Assembly: GCA_963817075.1 (NCBI GenBank)
Contig: CAWFMT010000007.1
Coordinates: 248,001-312,000 of the forward strand
Length of the DNA: 64,000 nucleotides
Reading direction: 5' to 3'
From: DASPKM01 sp963817075
GTDB lineage: Bacteria; Bacteroidota; Bacteroidia; Chitinophagales; Chitinophagaceae
Positions 17,808-26,315 of the stretch are shown here, one piece after another. Numbering within the stretch: position 1 is the stretch's first letter; the number at the start of each line of letters is the position of its first letter. The position numbers and the translations under genes are program-made. The notes under the pieces were generated by a model. That model was given only the letters and a program-made list of their open reading frames with translations, was not told the origin of the DNA and searched no databases.

Positions 17808-18233
17808 ATGTTTGGACTTGCAAGAAGGTTAAGCCGTAATCAATGGATGGCTATTACCTGGACAATCCTTACCCAGATCCTGCTTTGTCTACCTGCTTCT
17901 GTTTTGCCTGGAGGAGGATTTCTTAATGTTCCTTATATAGATAAGATCGCACACCTCGGATTATTCGGAGGTCTGGTATTCTTCTGGATCCTGTTTTTGT
18001 ATTTCAGATCAAGGGAGGTCGTCTCATCATTTATTAAATGGCTGATAGTTGTCCTCACTATTATTTATGGAACCCTAATGGAGTATGTGCAATTGTATTT
18101 TGTTCCAAATAGAAGTTTTGATACTGGAGATATTATAGCGGATGCAGTGGGGGCTTTGATTGGGTATATAATTACACAATGGTTTATTAATTGGCATGGC
18201 GGTGAAGGCAGGGAAAAAAATAAGCCCCTGTAG
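17808..18233 (+). CDS. VanZ-like family membrane protein
   Basis: Four-TM protein of 141 residues. Core VanZ-like motifs: NVPYIDKIAHLGLFGGLVFF and IIYGTLMEYVQLYFVPNRSFDTGDIIADAVGALIGY, with the conserved HLGLFG and FDxxDxxAD-type pattern. VanZ of the glycopeptide cluster gives some teicoplanin resistance, but most family members have unknown envelope roles, and nothing here suggests an antibiotic cluster. It may be cotranscribed with the sigma/anti-sigma pair (27 nt gap). Its stop codon falls inside a hairpin that works as a terminator on the other strand. Confidence 0.88.
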   Translation: MFGLARRLSRNQWMAITWTILTQILLCLPASVLPGGGFLNVPYIDKIAHLGLFGGLVFFWILFLYFRSREVVSSFIKWLIVVLTIIYGTLMEYVQLYFVPNRSFDTGDIIADAVGALIGYIITQWFINWHGGEGREKNKPL

Positions 18234-18244
18234 AAACAGGGGCT
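18214..18244 (-). terminator. Minus-strand terminator downstream of prfA
   Basis: Arms agcccctg (18223-18230) and caggggct (18237-18244) form a GC-rich hairpin. On the minus strand a T-rich run (complement of 18214-18222) follows. It lies about 195 nt beyond the prfA stop and overlaps the vanZ-like stop codon. Confidence 0.65.
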
Positions 18245-18264
18245 GTAACCAAAACTAACTGCTT

Positions 18265-18321
18265 ATGAGAAAATTGACTGCTTTGAGAAATATGTTTGTT
18301 TATGAACTTACAATTGTATAA
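18265..18321 (+). other. 18-aa open reading frame in the vanZ/prfA gap
   Basis: ATG to TAA reads MRKLTALRNMFVYELTIV. It follows the hairpin and the sequence gtaaccaaaactaactgctt. No partner gene follows on this strand, so a leader peptide role is not supported. It could be chance, or part of a conserved 3' region of prfA on the other strand. Confidence 0.2.
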
Positions 18322-18437
18322 CGCAAAACTAATGCCGATAGTGTGACTTTCGCTGTTAAGGAAGGTTTAAATGGCCGCGATTTTTCGCCAATATATTGTT
18401 AATCAGGCCCCCTTTTCAGAGGGAAAAAGCTGAAAAA

Positions 18438-19502
18438 TTAATTCTGTTTGGCCATCTTTTCAGCGTTTTCAGCAAATTGTAGTTTATCGATTAACTCCTG
18501 GATTGACCCATTCAAAACCTCCTGCAAATTGTATAATGTTAGGCCTATACGGTGGTCGGTTACACGACCCTGTGGGAAGTTATAGGTTCTGATCTTTGCG
18601 CTCCTGTCACCAGTGCTCACCAGGCTTTTTCTATGCCTGGCAATCTCTTCTTCCTGTTTCCTGACCTGTTCTTCGTATAACCGTGTACGAAGCATCTGCA
18701 TGGCCTTTTCACGGTTACCTAACTGACTGCGCTCCGTTTGGCAAACCACTACCACTCCAGTAGGAAGATGGGTAAGCATAACCTTGGTTTCAACCTTATT
18801 TACGTTTTGTCCGCCTGCTCCACCACTTCTTGCCGTTTCCATTTTTACATCGGCAGGATTCAATTGAAAATCTACTTCTTCAGCTTCAGGCATTACTGCC
18901 ACTGTGGCTGCACTTGTATGAACCCTACCGCTTGTTTCCGTATCTGGGACTCGCTGTACCCGGTGTACGCCGCTTTCAAATTTCATGGTTCCATAAACGT
19001 CCTCACCTATAACCTCTACCTGAACTTCTTTGTACCCGCCAACTGTTCCTTCACTCTCGGAAAGTATGCTGGTCTTCCAACCTTTCTTTTCGCAATAGCG
19101 GAGGTACATTCTCAAAAGATCACCTGCAAAAAGACTGGCTTCATCGCCCCCGGTTCCAGCACGAATTTCCAGGATTGCGTTCTTTTCATCCTGGGGATCT
19201 TTGGGAATCAGCAGCTGATGAATTTCCTCTTCCATTCTTAGCTTGCGCTCGTCAAGTGTTGGGGCCTCAGCCTTTGCCAAATCTCTTAACTCTTCATCAT
19301 CTCCATGTAAGGCTTCCCGGTTGAATTCAATATCATCAAGAGTATTCTTGTATGCTAAATACGCATTGACTATTTTCTCCAGGCTTCTGTATTCCTGGCT
19401 TAATTGGGTGAAGCGCTTGTTGTCGTTTACCACTTCGGGATTGGTAAGCGCAACTCCAAGATCATCGAATCTCGCCTTAATAGCTTCCAACTTATCCAGC
19501 AT
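18438..19502 (-). CDS. prfA: Peptide chain release factor 1
   Basis: Terminates translation at UAA and UAG. The 354-residue length is normal. The peptidyl-hydrolysis GGQ is at residues 230-232 (RSGGAGGQNVNKVETKV). The codon-recognition P-x-T motif is PDT at 186-188 in RVPDTETSGRVHTS, which identifies RF1 rather than RF2 (SPF). The C-terminal KIRTYNFPQGRVTDHRIG also fits RF1. The GGQ glutamine would be the substrate of a PrmC methylase, which is not in this window. A TAACTTTG box on the minus strand (19599-19592) could be its -7 element. Confidence 0.97.
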   Translation of the reverse strand: MLDKLEAIKARFDDLGVALTNPEVVNDNKRFTQLSQEYRSLEKIVNAYLAYKNTLDDIEFNREALHGDDEELRDLAKAEAPTLDERKLRMEEEIHQLLIPKDPQDEKNAILEIRAGTGGDEASLFAGDLLRMYLRYCEKKGWKTSILSESEGTVGGYKEVQVEVIGEDVYGTMKFESGVHRVQRVPDTETSGRVHTSAATVAVMPEAEEVDFQLNPADVKMETARSGGAGGQNVNKVETKVMLTHLPTGVVVVCQTERSQLGNREKAMQMLRTRLYEEQVRKQEEEIARHRKSLVSTGDRSAKIRTYNFPQGRVTDHRIGLTLYNLQEVLNGSIQELIDKLQFAENAEKMAKQN

Positions 19503-19613
19503 AAACTTTTATTTTTGAGCCCGACTGAAGGGATTATCGTATCTGGCTTTCAGGCCAATTTCCCACCTTCGATCTGCATTTTTAAGGTTGGCAAAGTTAA
19601 TTCAATTCACTCC

Positions 19614-20798
19614 ATGAGTTTGAGAAAATTCAAGGCCGAAAAGCTGTTTGATGGATATCATTTGCATGATGAAATGGTCCTTATTACAACTGAAGATGGG
19701 AGGATTGAATCAATAGTTCCCAGTGATGAAGCTGGAGATGGGTTGGAGATATTAACCGGCGTTATTTCACCAGGCCTTATCAATTGCCATTGCCATTTAG
19801 AATTAAGCCATCTTAAGAACATAATCCCGCCTGGTACTGGTCTAATTGATTTCCTGTTAACGGTTGTAAAAAAAAGGGATTTCCCGAGAGAGAACATTCT
19901 TGATGCGATGGTCAAAGCAGAGGATGAAATGCAGAAAAACGGTATTGTAGGCGTAGGCGATGTCTGCAATACTTCGATGGGTATCAACTTAAAAAAAACG
20001 AGTTCTATTCGCTGGCATAATTTCATTGAAGTTGCAAACCTGTCTGAAGAACGTACAAAATTAATTTTTGACCAATACCAGCAGATCCTTTCTGAGCACA
20101 TTGAGGAATTGCCCATGCCAAATCGTTCTGTGCTTTCTCCTCACGCACCTTATTCACTAACCAATAACTCTCTTGACCTGATAGATAGATTTTCCGATGG
20201 GAAGATTATTTCGATCCATAACCAGGAAAATCCAGCTGAAGATGAATTATTTCGAAGCGGACAGGGAGAATTCCATCGACTCTTCAATGCCCTTGGATAC
20301 CCAAATCCTCAGCTTGAGTTTACAGGGAGATCCAGTTTACAATCCTGGCTTCCACATTTCAATTTACCTGATTCCATCTTTCTGGTTCATAACACTTATA
20401 TGAAAAAGGAAGATGCTGAATTCGCAGCAGAATATGCATTGTCGAACAATATTGACCTTATCATTTGCCTTTGCCCTAACGCAAATATTTATATCGAAAA
20501 CCGTTTGCCCGATGTAGAACTTTTTTTCAACAATAATTTTCTGATTGTTTTAGGCACTGATAGCTATAGCAGTAATTGGGAATTGAGTCTTGTGAAAGAA
20601 ATGCAGACCCTGATGGGACACCCTTACTTTAAAACTATTCCATTTGATGAAGGGCTTAAGATGGTTTTGCAATTCGCAACCCTGAATGGGGCAAAAGCAA
20701 TGAAATGGGATAATGAATTCGGATCATTTGACAAAGGGAAGAAACCCGGACTTGTTTTGATCTCAAATGACCTTTCCTCTTCGCGAAGGTTATTATGA
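19614..20798 (+). CDS. Amidohydrolase family protein (cytosine deaminase/chlorohydrolase-like)
   Basis: Metal-dependent hydrolase of 394 residues from the chosen start (MSLRKFKAEKLFDGYHL). The longer frame to 19404 overlaps prfA and was rejected. Metal ligands are visible: H59 and H61 in GLINCHCHLELSH, His in LSPHAPYSLT and in SIHNQENPAE, and Asp in LGTDSYSSNW. The pattern fits the aminohydrolase subgroup that includes guanine deaminase, SsnA and aminodeoxyfutalosine deaminase, but I cannot choose a substrate. The stop overlaps the convergent recO stop by 6 nt. Confidence 0.85.
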   Translation: MSLRKFKAEKLFDGYHLHDEMVLITTEDGRIESIVPSDEAGDGLEILTGVISPGLINCHCHLELSHLKNIIPPGTGLIDFLLTVVKKRDFPRENILDAMVKAEDEMQKNGIVGVGDVCNTSMGINLKKTSSIRWHNFIEVANLSEERTKLIFDQYQQILSEHIEELPMPNRSVLSPHAPYSLTNNSLDLIDRFSDGKIISIHNQENPAEDELFRSGQGEFHRLFNALGYPNPQLEFTGRSSLQSWLPHFNLPDSIFLVHNTYMKKEDAEFAAEYALSNNIDLIICLCPNANIYIENRLPDVELFFNNNFLIVLGTDSYSSNWELSLVKEMQTLMGHPYFKTIPFDEGLKMVLQFATLNGAKAMKWDNEFGSFDKGKKPGLVLISNDLSSSRRLL

Positions 20799-21530
20799 TA
20801 GAAGTTCCTGCAAAACGGGAAGAGACTTCATCTTTCCAAAATCCGGTAGATGCAATCTGTAGAACTCTTCATATGCAAGAAGTAATTGTCTGCGTACAAG
20901 ATGATTCAATTTTATTTGCCTTAATTCTTCGGGTTGCATGATCTTCAAAAGATGTGACGTGATTTCAGATAATTGCCCCTCAATATAATATTGGTGCGAT
21001 GGATATGTTTCAGTAAAAATCCCTTCCTGCAGGTCCAATATATTCTTATCATCACGATACCCATCCTCAATCCTGAATCCAAAAAAGACAGCGAGATGCA
21101 GGGCAAAAAAAAGTGGGAAGTTGGCAGTAACAGAATCATCAGCCTGGTCAAGATGAATAAATGCATCTTCAATAAATGCAAATAGTTGCTCATTCTGTTC
21201 GGGCTGTCTCAAACATTTTTGAAGTATTTCGATCATGAATAAGGCGACTGCATTTTTCTTTACATCAAAAAAAATATGCTGATAAAGATGCGCCCACTTA
21301 TATTCTTTGATCCTGTGCAATTGCTTTAGCTCACTGTGATACACCACCAGATCAAGAAGCGCAGAAGGCTGGAAGAGGTTTGAGGGACTGGCTCCTTTCC
21401 CTGATTGCTTTCGTACTCCATTTACCAGGTATGATTGTATGCCAAGCATCTCGGTAAAAATAGAGGCGATGACGCTCGTTTCGCCGTATTTCACGATCCT
21501 TAAAACAATCCCTTTTGTATGGTGAAGCAT
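20793..21530 (-). CDS. recO: DNA repair protein RecO
   Basis: Recombination mediator of 245 residues that helps RecF/RecR load RecA on SSB-coated DNA. The N-terminal OB-fold is clear: TKGIVLRIVKYGETSVIASI followed by YLVNGVRKQSGKG. The C-terminal helical part lacks the CxxC zinc finger of other RecO proteins, which is common in Bacteroidota. It begins 2 nt after the stop of the porZ-like gene, so the two are cotranscribed. Confidence 0.92.
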   Translation of the reverse strand: MLHHTKGIVLRIVKYGETSVIASIFTEMLGIQSYLVNGVRKQSGKGASPSNLFQPSALLDLVVYHSELKQLHRIKEYKWAHLYQHIFFDVKKNAVALFMIEILQKCLRQPEQNEQLFAFIEDAFIHLDQADDSVTANFPLFFALHLAVFFGFRIEDGYRDDKNILDLQEGIFTETYPSHQYYIEGQLSEITSHLLKIMQPEELRQIKLNHLVRRQLLLAYEEFYRLHLPDFGKMKSLPVLQELLS

Positions 21531-21531
21531 G

Positions 21532-23817
21532 TTACTTAATGATCACGATCTTGGTAACCAGGTTTTCCTTGCCTGATTCATCAGTTACAAGCACAAGATA
21601 GACACCCGAAGCAATGCGCTCTCCCTGATAATTTCTTCCATTCCACACGGCTTGTCCTCCAAGTGCTCTTCCCTGATAAACCAATCTACCATTCAGCTCT
21701 GTGATTTTTACAATTGCATTATTCACAAGGCCCCTAATGGCAATAGTACCGGAATAACCAGGTGGTATAGGATTCGGAAATACAAGTACATTACTATTTG
21801 TAGTCCCACCTTCAGTTGCAGTTCCACGAAACGAGCAAATTCCCATGGAGGTAGAAAAAAACACCTCGCCCGATTTTCCGTCGATGGCTATTCTTCTTAC
21901 ATCATCACTTAAGAGTGGGCTATTATCAATTGTAAAATGATGAATAGTTTCCTCTCCATCCGCACTGATTAGCCAGGCACCATTCTTTGTTCCGATCCAT
22001 TTTCGGTTTGCACCATCTACTGCTATTGCCTGAACCTGCTCTCCTCCGAAAAGAAATCCATTGAAATTTCCTTGCAGAATTACAGGAATAACTGCTTCGC
22101 AATTATTATTGATAGCATCCTGTGTGCATTGAATTACGCCTAAACCATCGCTTGTTCCCACCCAAATAAAATTGTTTTTATCCTTTGCGATACTGAGTAC
22201 ATTATTAGTAGGCAGATTCCCGTTTCCTTTTCCCGACCGAAAAAACTTCCATCTGTCATCACCAGGATTGTCTATGGAGCCGCCATCATTAAATAAGAAT
22301 AAGCCATTGGCTGGAGAAACTATCCATTTCTGATCGAAATCATCAATTACAATTTGCGAAACGGCGTTCTCGGAATGAAAAAAAGGTATAACAAATGACC
22401 TCCATGTGCCATCTGATTTCCTGACGTGAATATTTTGATTAACTCCATAATTTGAAACCCACAGGTTATTATTTATATCGAAGGCGAGACCACTGATATT
22501 GTAACCGCTGTTTCCACCGGTTGATTGTAAGGGAGAGTTTTGTTTGTAGACAGATATAGCAGTAGGGTTTCTGAATTGCAATAATCCCCCGCCAAATGAT
22601 CCAATCCAGAGTGATTGGTCACGTGGATCCTCTGCAATAGTTATCAGGTCCGGAAATGAATCCAGGGCTGGAATATTAGCAGGCGTGTAGTTTTGCCATT
22701 CGCTCCCGGAAAAAATAAAAAAACCATTTTTATTATTCGTACTTCTCCAACCCTGTAATAAGAAACCTGATGTTGCATAGAGGAGGGAATTTCGAATGAG
22801 AATTTCCCCCATTGCAATGGATTGGGGTGAATTGGGAGCAAATGATACAATTGAACTCCCTGAGATTCGACCCAGGCCAGAAGTGGAATCTGCAAACCAA
22901 ATATCCGCTCCCACAAGAAGGGCATCTTTTGGTGATTTGATCAATGTTCCTTGAAAATTATTAGATACTGATCCATTCCCGTTAAGAATTCGAATGCGCG
23001 AAACATTATTAGAAATTTCTGTAACTAAAACCTGATTGGCCGCCTTTCTGATACTTGATATTTGCGAATTATTAGTATAGATAAATGACCAGGTGTTATT
23101 TAATTTTCGAAATAAACTATCATTCTTATGAACGATGATCTCACCTGTGGGAAGAGAAACCACAGATTGCACGGCACCTTGATTTAAGATGTTGTTTGAT
23201 ACAAGATTCCAATTCCTAAAATCAGCGAGGTTAGGACTATTTATTGCTGCCTGTTTGAGTCCTTCCTGAGTTGCTGCATAATAAAAAGTACCATCTGAAG
23301 TGAAATCATTGACCTTGATATGTACACCATTTTCGCCGATGACATAAGTTTCCCTGATCTCATATTTATTCAGATCTAGAACCACAATTCCAAGTCCTGT
23401 GCATAAGTATGCTTGTGCATTAATACAAATGATTTTGTAAACCCGTTTATCAAATGGCAGATTCGAACGCTTGAGTGCGTCTACATTTTTTACCAGGGTG
23501 CCAAGAATAATATCTAGATTGCCGCTTTCATACGCCACAACAATCTTTCCTGAAGTTGAATCAAATCCAATTGCAGTAACACCAGATTCAGAAAGTCCGG
23601 TTACCTTGCTGTAGGTTGAGATAGAATTATCAGAAGGATCGATGGAAAATATCGAATAGGGCGTGGCCGCGAAGATCTCTGAGCCATTCCATACCAGTCC
23701 GATGGCCTGGTGATATGGCTGATGTGCTCTCCATGAACCGATGTTTTGCGAGTGAGATACCGGGTTGTTCAATATCCAAAAAAACCACAACAAAAAAACA
23801 AACTGCTTCATTGACAT
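21532..23817 (-). CDS. porZ: PorZ-like beta-propeller protein of the type IX secretion system
   Basis: Secreted protein of 761 residues with a signal peptide (about 1-24). Two propeller-type blocks follow, with repeated motifs such as SLWIGSFGGGLLQF, NFIWVGTSDGLGVIQ and RKWIGTKNGAWLIS. The C-terminal domain (from about 680) is a T9SS sorting-like domain: VLVFPNPIPPGYSGTI and GVYLVLVTDESGKE. In Porphyromonas PorZ is an accessory surface component that feeds A-LPS to the sortase complex. The PorZ call rests on overall plan, the N-terminus IGSWRAHQPYHQA and the recO neighbour. A generic propeller protein with a T9SS tail is the alternative. Confidence 0.78.
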   Translation of the reverse strand: MSMKQFVFLLWFFWILNNPVSHSQNIGSWRAHQPYHQAIGLVWNGSEIFAATPYSIFSIDPSDNSISTYSKVTGLSESGVTAIGFDSTSGKIVVAYESGNLDIILGTLVKNVDALKRSNLPFDKRVYKIICINAQAYLCTGLGIVVLDLNKYEIRETYVIGENGVHIKVNDFTSDGTFYYAATQEGLKQAAINSPNLADFRNWNLVSNNILNQGAVQSVVSLPTGEIIVHKNDSLFRKLNNTWSFIYTNNSQISSIRKAANQVLVTEISNNVSRIRILNGNGSVSNNFQGTLIKSPKDALLVGADIWFADSTSGLGRISGSSIVSFAPNSPQSIAMGEILIRNSLLYATSGFLLQGWRSTNNKNGFFIFSGSEWQNYTPANIPALDSFPDLITIAEDPRDQSLWIGSFGGGLLQFRNPTAISVYKQNSPLQSTGGNSGYNISGLAFDINNNLWVSNYGVNQNIHVRKSDGTWRSFVIPFFHSENAVSQIVIDDFDQKWIVSPANGLFLFNDGGSIDNPGDDRWKFFRSGKGNGNLPTNNVLSIAKDKNNFIWVGTSDGLGVIQCTQDAINNNCEAVIPVILQGNFNGFLFGGEQVQAIAVDGANRKWIGTKNGAWLISADGEETIHHFTIDNSPLLSDDVRRIAIDGKSGEVFFSTSMGICSFRGTATEGGTTNSNVLVFPNPIPPGYSGTIAIRGLVNNAIVKITELNGRLVYQGRALGGQAVWNGRNYQGERIASGVYLVLVTDESGKENLVTKIVIIK

Positions 23818-23827
23818 CGGTTGGTTT

Positions 23828-23835
23828 CAAATGTA
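23828..23835 (-). promoter_or_regulatory. Possible -7 box (TACATTTG) of the porZ-recO operon
   Basis: On the minus strand TACATTTG fits TAnnTTTG and lies only 10 nt before the porZ ATG, so the leader would be extremely short. No clear -33 TTTG is seen. Confidence 0.35.
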
Positions 23836-23894
23836 TTAAAAAGTTTTGCCGCCACCGCATTTTCATAGTTTCTTTGCCGCCATAAATAATAACG

Positions 23895-26217
23895 ATGTGG
23901 GAGTTTTTAGCCAGGTGGATTCTGAGGTGGAAATTCGTTCTAGTTCTTCTCATAATTCTAATCACAGCTTTCTTTGGATATCATGCCAGCAAGGTTAGGT
24001 TGAGCTATGAATTTGCTAAGGCTATTCCTATCGACAACCCAAAATATATCGAGTACCAGGATTTCAGGCAGAAATTTGGTGAGGACGGGAATCTGATGGT
24101 ATTAGGAATGCAAACAGATAGCCTGTTTTCTCAAGATCTGTTCAACGACTATTCAAATCTTGCAAAATCCATCAAAGCTGTTTCAGGAGTTGAGGACGTG
24201 TTGGGCGTAACCACCGCTACCAATCTTGTAAAAGATACAGCCACTCAGAATTTGCAGGCTTCCTCAATTTTTCCGGACCGTAGACTGGTGCAATCTGAAA
24301 TTGACAGTCTGCGACAAATATTTTTTTCGCTTCCATTTTATCGCAATCTCTTATATAATCCGGGAAGTAATTCCTACCTGATCGCAATTCGCATCAATAA
24401 GGACATAATGAATTCTGCCCGCAGGTCAGAAACGGTGGGGAATATTATTTCAACTGCCAACGAGTTTGAAAAGAAGTATGGAATAAAAATGCATTATAGC
24501 GGATTGCCATTGATCAGGACCAATCTTGCTATACGCATTGCGGGTGAAATGAAGTGGTTTCTGCTTTTGTCAATCTTTTTATCAGCTGTGATCCTATTGC
24601 TCTTTTTCCGAAGTATCAGTTCGGTCATACTTTCTCTTTCCGTTGTGATCATTGGTGTGATATGGAGTTTCGGCATTATGCATCTTTTCGGCTATAGTAT
24701 CACGTTACTTAACGGCCTAATTCCACCTCTCGTTGTTGTCATAGGTATTCCGAACTGCATTTATTTTCTCAACAAATATCATACAGCCTTCCAGGAAACA
24801 GGACATAAGAACAATGCATTGATAGCGATGATCAGTCGCATGGGAATTGTAACATTGTTTTGCAATCTGACTGCTGCCATCGGATTTGCGGTTTTCGCAC
24901 TCACTCGTAGTTCAGTGCTAAAGCAATTCGGAATTGTGGCTGGAATCAGCATCTTTCTTCTCTTTATTATCTCACTGGTAGTTATCCCTTCATTCCTTAG
25001 TTTGTTACCTTCTCCAAAGGCGAAACACACCCGCTACCTGGAGAATCGCTGGCTTCTTGCACTCTTGGACAGGATCGAAGTTTGGTCGTTGAACAATCAG
25101 AAGCTGATATATGTGATCAGCTTTTGTGTAATTGCAGTTTCAGTGATTGGTATGACACGATTAAGATCTGAAGGATTTATCGTGGACGATCTTCCCAAAT
25201 CAGACCCTATCTATGCCGATCTGAAGTTTTTTGAAAAGGAATTCAAAGGAGTTATGCCGCTGGAGATCGTGATCGATACAAAGCGTAAGAACGGACTTCG
25301 GAGCAATCCACTTCAGACATTTGAAAAGATCGATTCTTTCAGCAACTATCTGGCAGCGGATTCAAATATTGCCAAGCCACTCTCTATTGTTGAAGGACTA
25401 AAATTTGCCAGGCAGGCTTATTTCGATGGAGACAGTTCTTATTATGGGCTACCAAATAATTTCGATATAAGTTTTCTTCTTCCTTACCTGAGCGGAAAAG
25501 ATTCCGGTGACAAAAAGAATAATTTCTCTAGACTTCTCTCATCCTTCATGGATACCAACAGGCAGCAGGCAAGGATTAGTGTGAACATGGCTGACGTGGG
25601 CAGCAAGCGCCTACCCGAAATTCTGGGTCAAGCAGAAATAAAGGCAAAGCAGATCTTCGATACGAGCAAATACACGGTTCAGTTTACAGGCACTAGTGTC
25701 ACGTTCCTGGAAGGCACCAGTTTCATAATTAACGGTTTGACTGAAAGTATTCTTTGGGCCTTCCTGTTCATCGCTTTCTGCATGCTTTATTTGTTCAGGT
25801 CTTTAAAAATTCTCTTTGCCTCCCTGATACCGAATATTATACCATTAATAATTACCGCTGGCTTAATGGGCTGGGTAGGCATTCCGCTTAAACCTTCTAC
25901 AGTTCTCATTTTTAGTATTGCACTAGGTATTGCCATTGATGTCACTATACGATTCCTGGTCAATTACAAGCAGGAATTAGAAGGGGATCTTGAACCAAAG
26001 CAGGTCGTCATTGCCACCATTCATAAAACCGGGAATAAGCATATTATATACCTCAATGGTTTTGATCGCAGGCTTTGTGATCTTCTGCTTCAGTAGCTTC
26101 GGCGGTACCAAGGCACTGGGGTGGCTAACCTCCTTAAGCCTTGTGCTGGCTACTCTTACGAACCTTGTACTCCTGCCTGCCCTGCTCATTTCATTGGTGA
26201 GAAAAAGGAAGAAGTGA
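23895..26217 (+). CDS. MMPL/RND-superfamily transporter, frameshifted near its end
   Basis: Large inner-membrane transporter of the Patched/MMPL type. N-terminal TM helix (FVLVLLIILITAFFGYHA), a first periplasmic loop (about 35-220), a first block of TM helices (WFLLLSIFLSAVILLLFF onward), a second loop (about 430-610) and a second TM block with ALGIAIDVTIRFLVNY, the usual Asp-bearing TM4/TM10-like motif. Substrates are often lipids. The frame stops at 26094-26096, but near 26031-26035 an extra base breaks it: HKTG is followed in the next frame by ISILYTSMVLIAGFVIF and LATLTNLVLLPALLI to 26217. Repaired length is about 773 residues. A similar insertion lies 360 nt downstream in susC. Confidence 0.85.
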
Positions 26218-26315
26218 GCAGCAATTGGAAGTAAATAACTGTCCATCTATACAGCAATATTTCCGTTTATACTTATATTGCAAATCGCATTTTTGTTCAA
26301 CTAAAACACACGCAC

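Noticed and set aside
17808..18233. Glycopeptide resistance locus suggested by a VanZ-like gene
   Set aside because: No vanA, vanH, vanX or regulators are present, and VanZ-like proteins are common outside resistance clusters.
19404..19613. 70-residue extension of the amidohydrolase
   Set aside because: It overlaps the prfA start region and has no amidohydrolase sequence. The natural N-terminus is at 19614.
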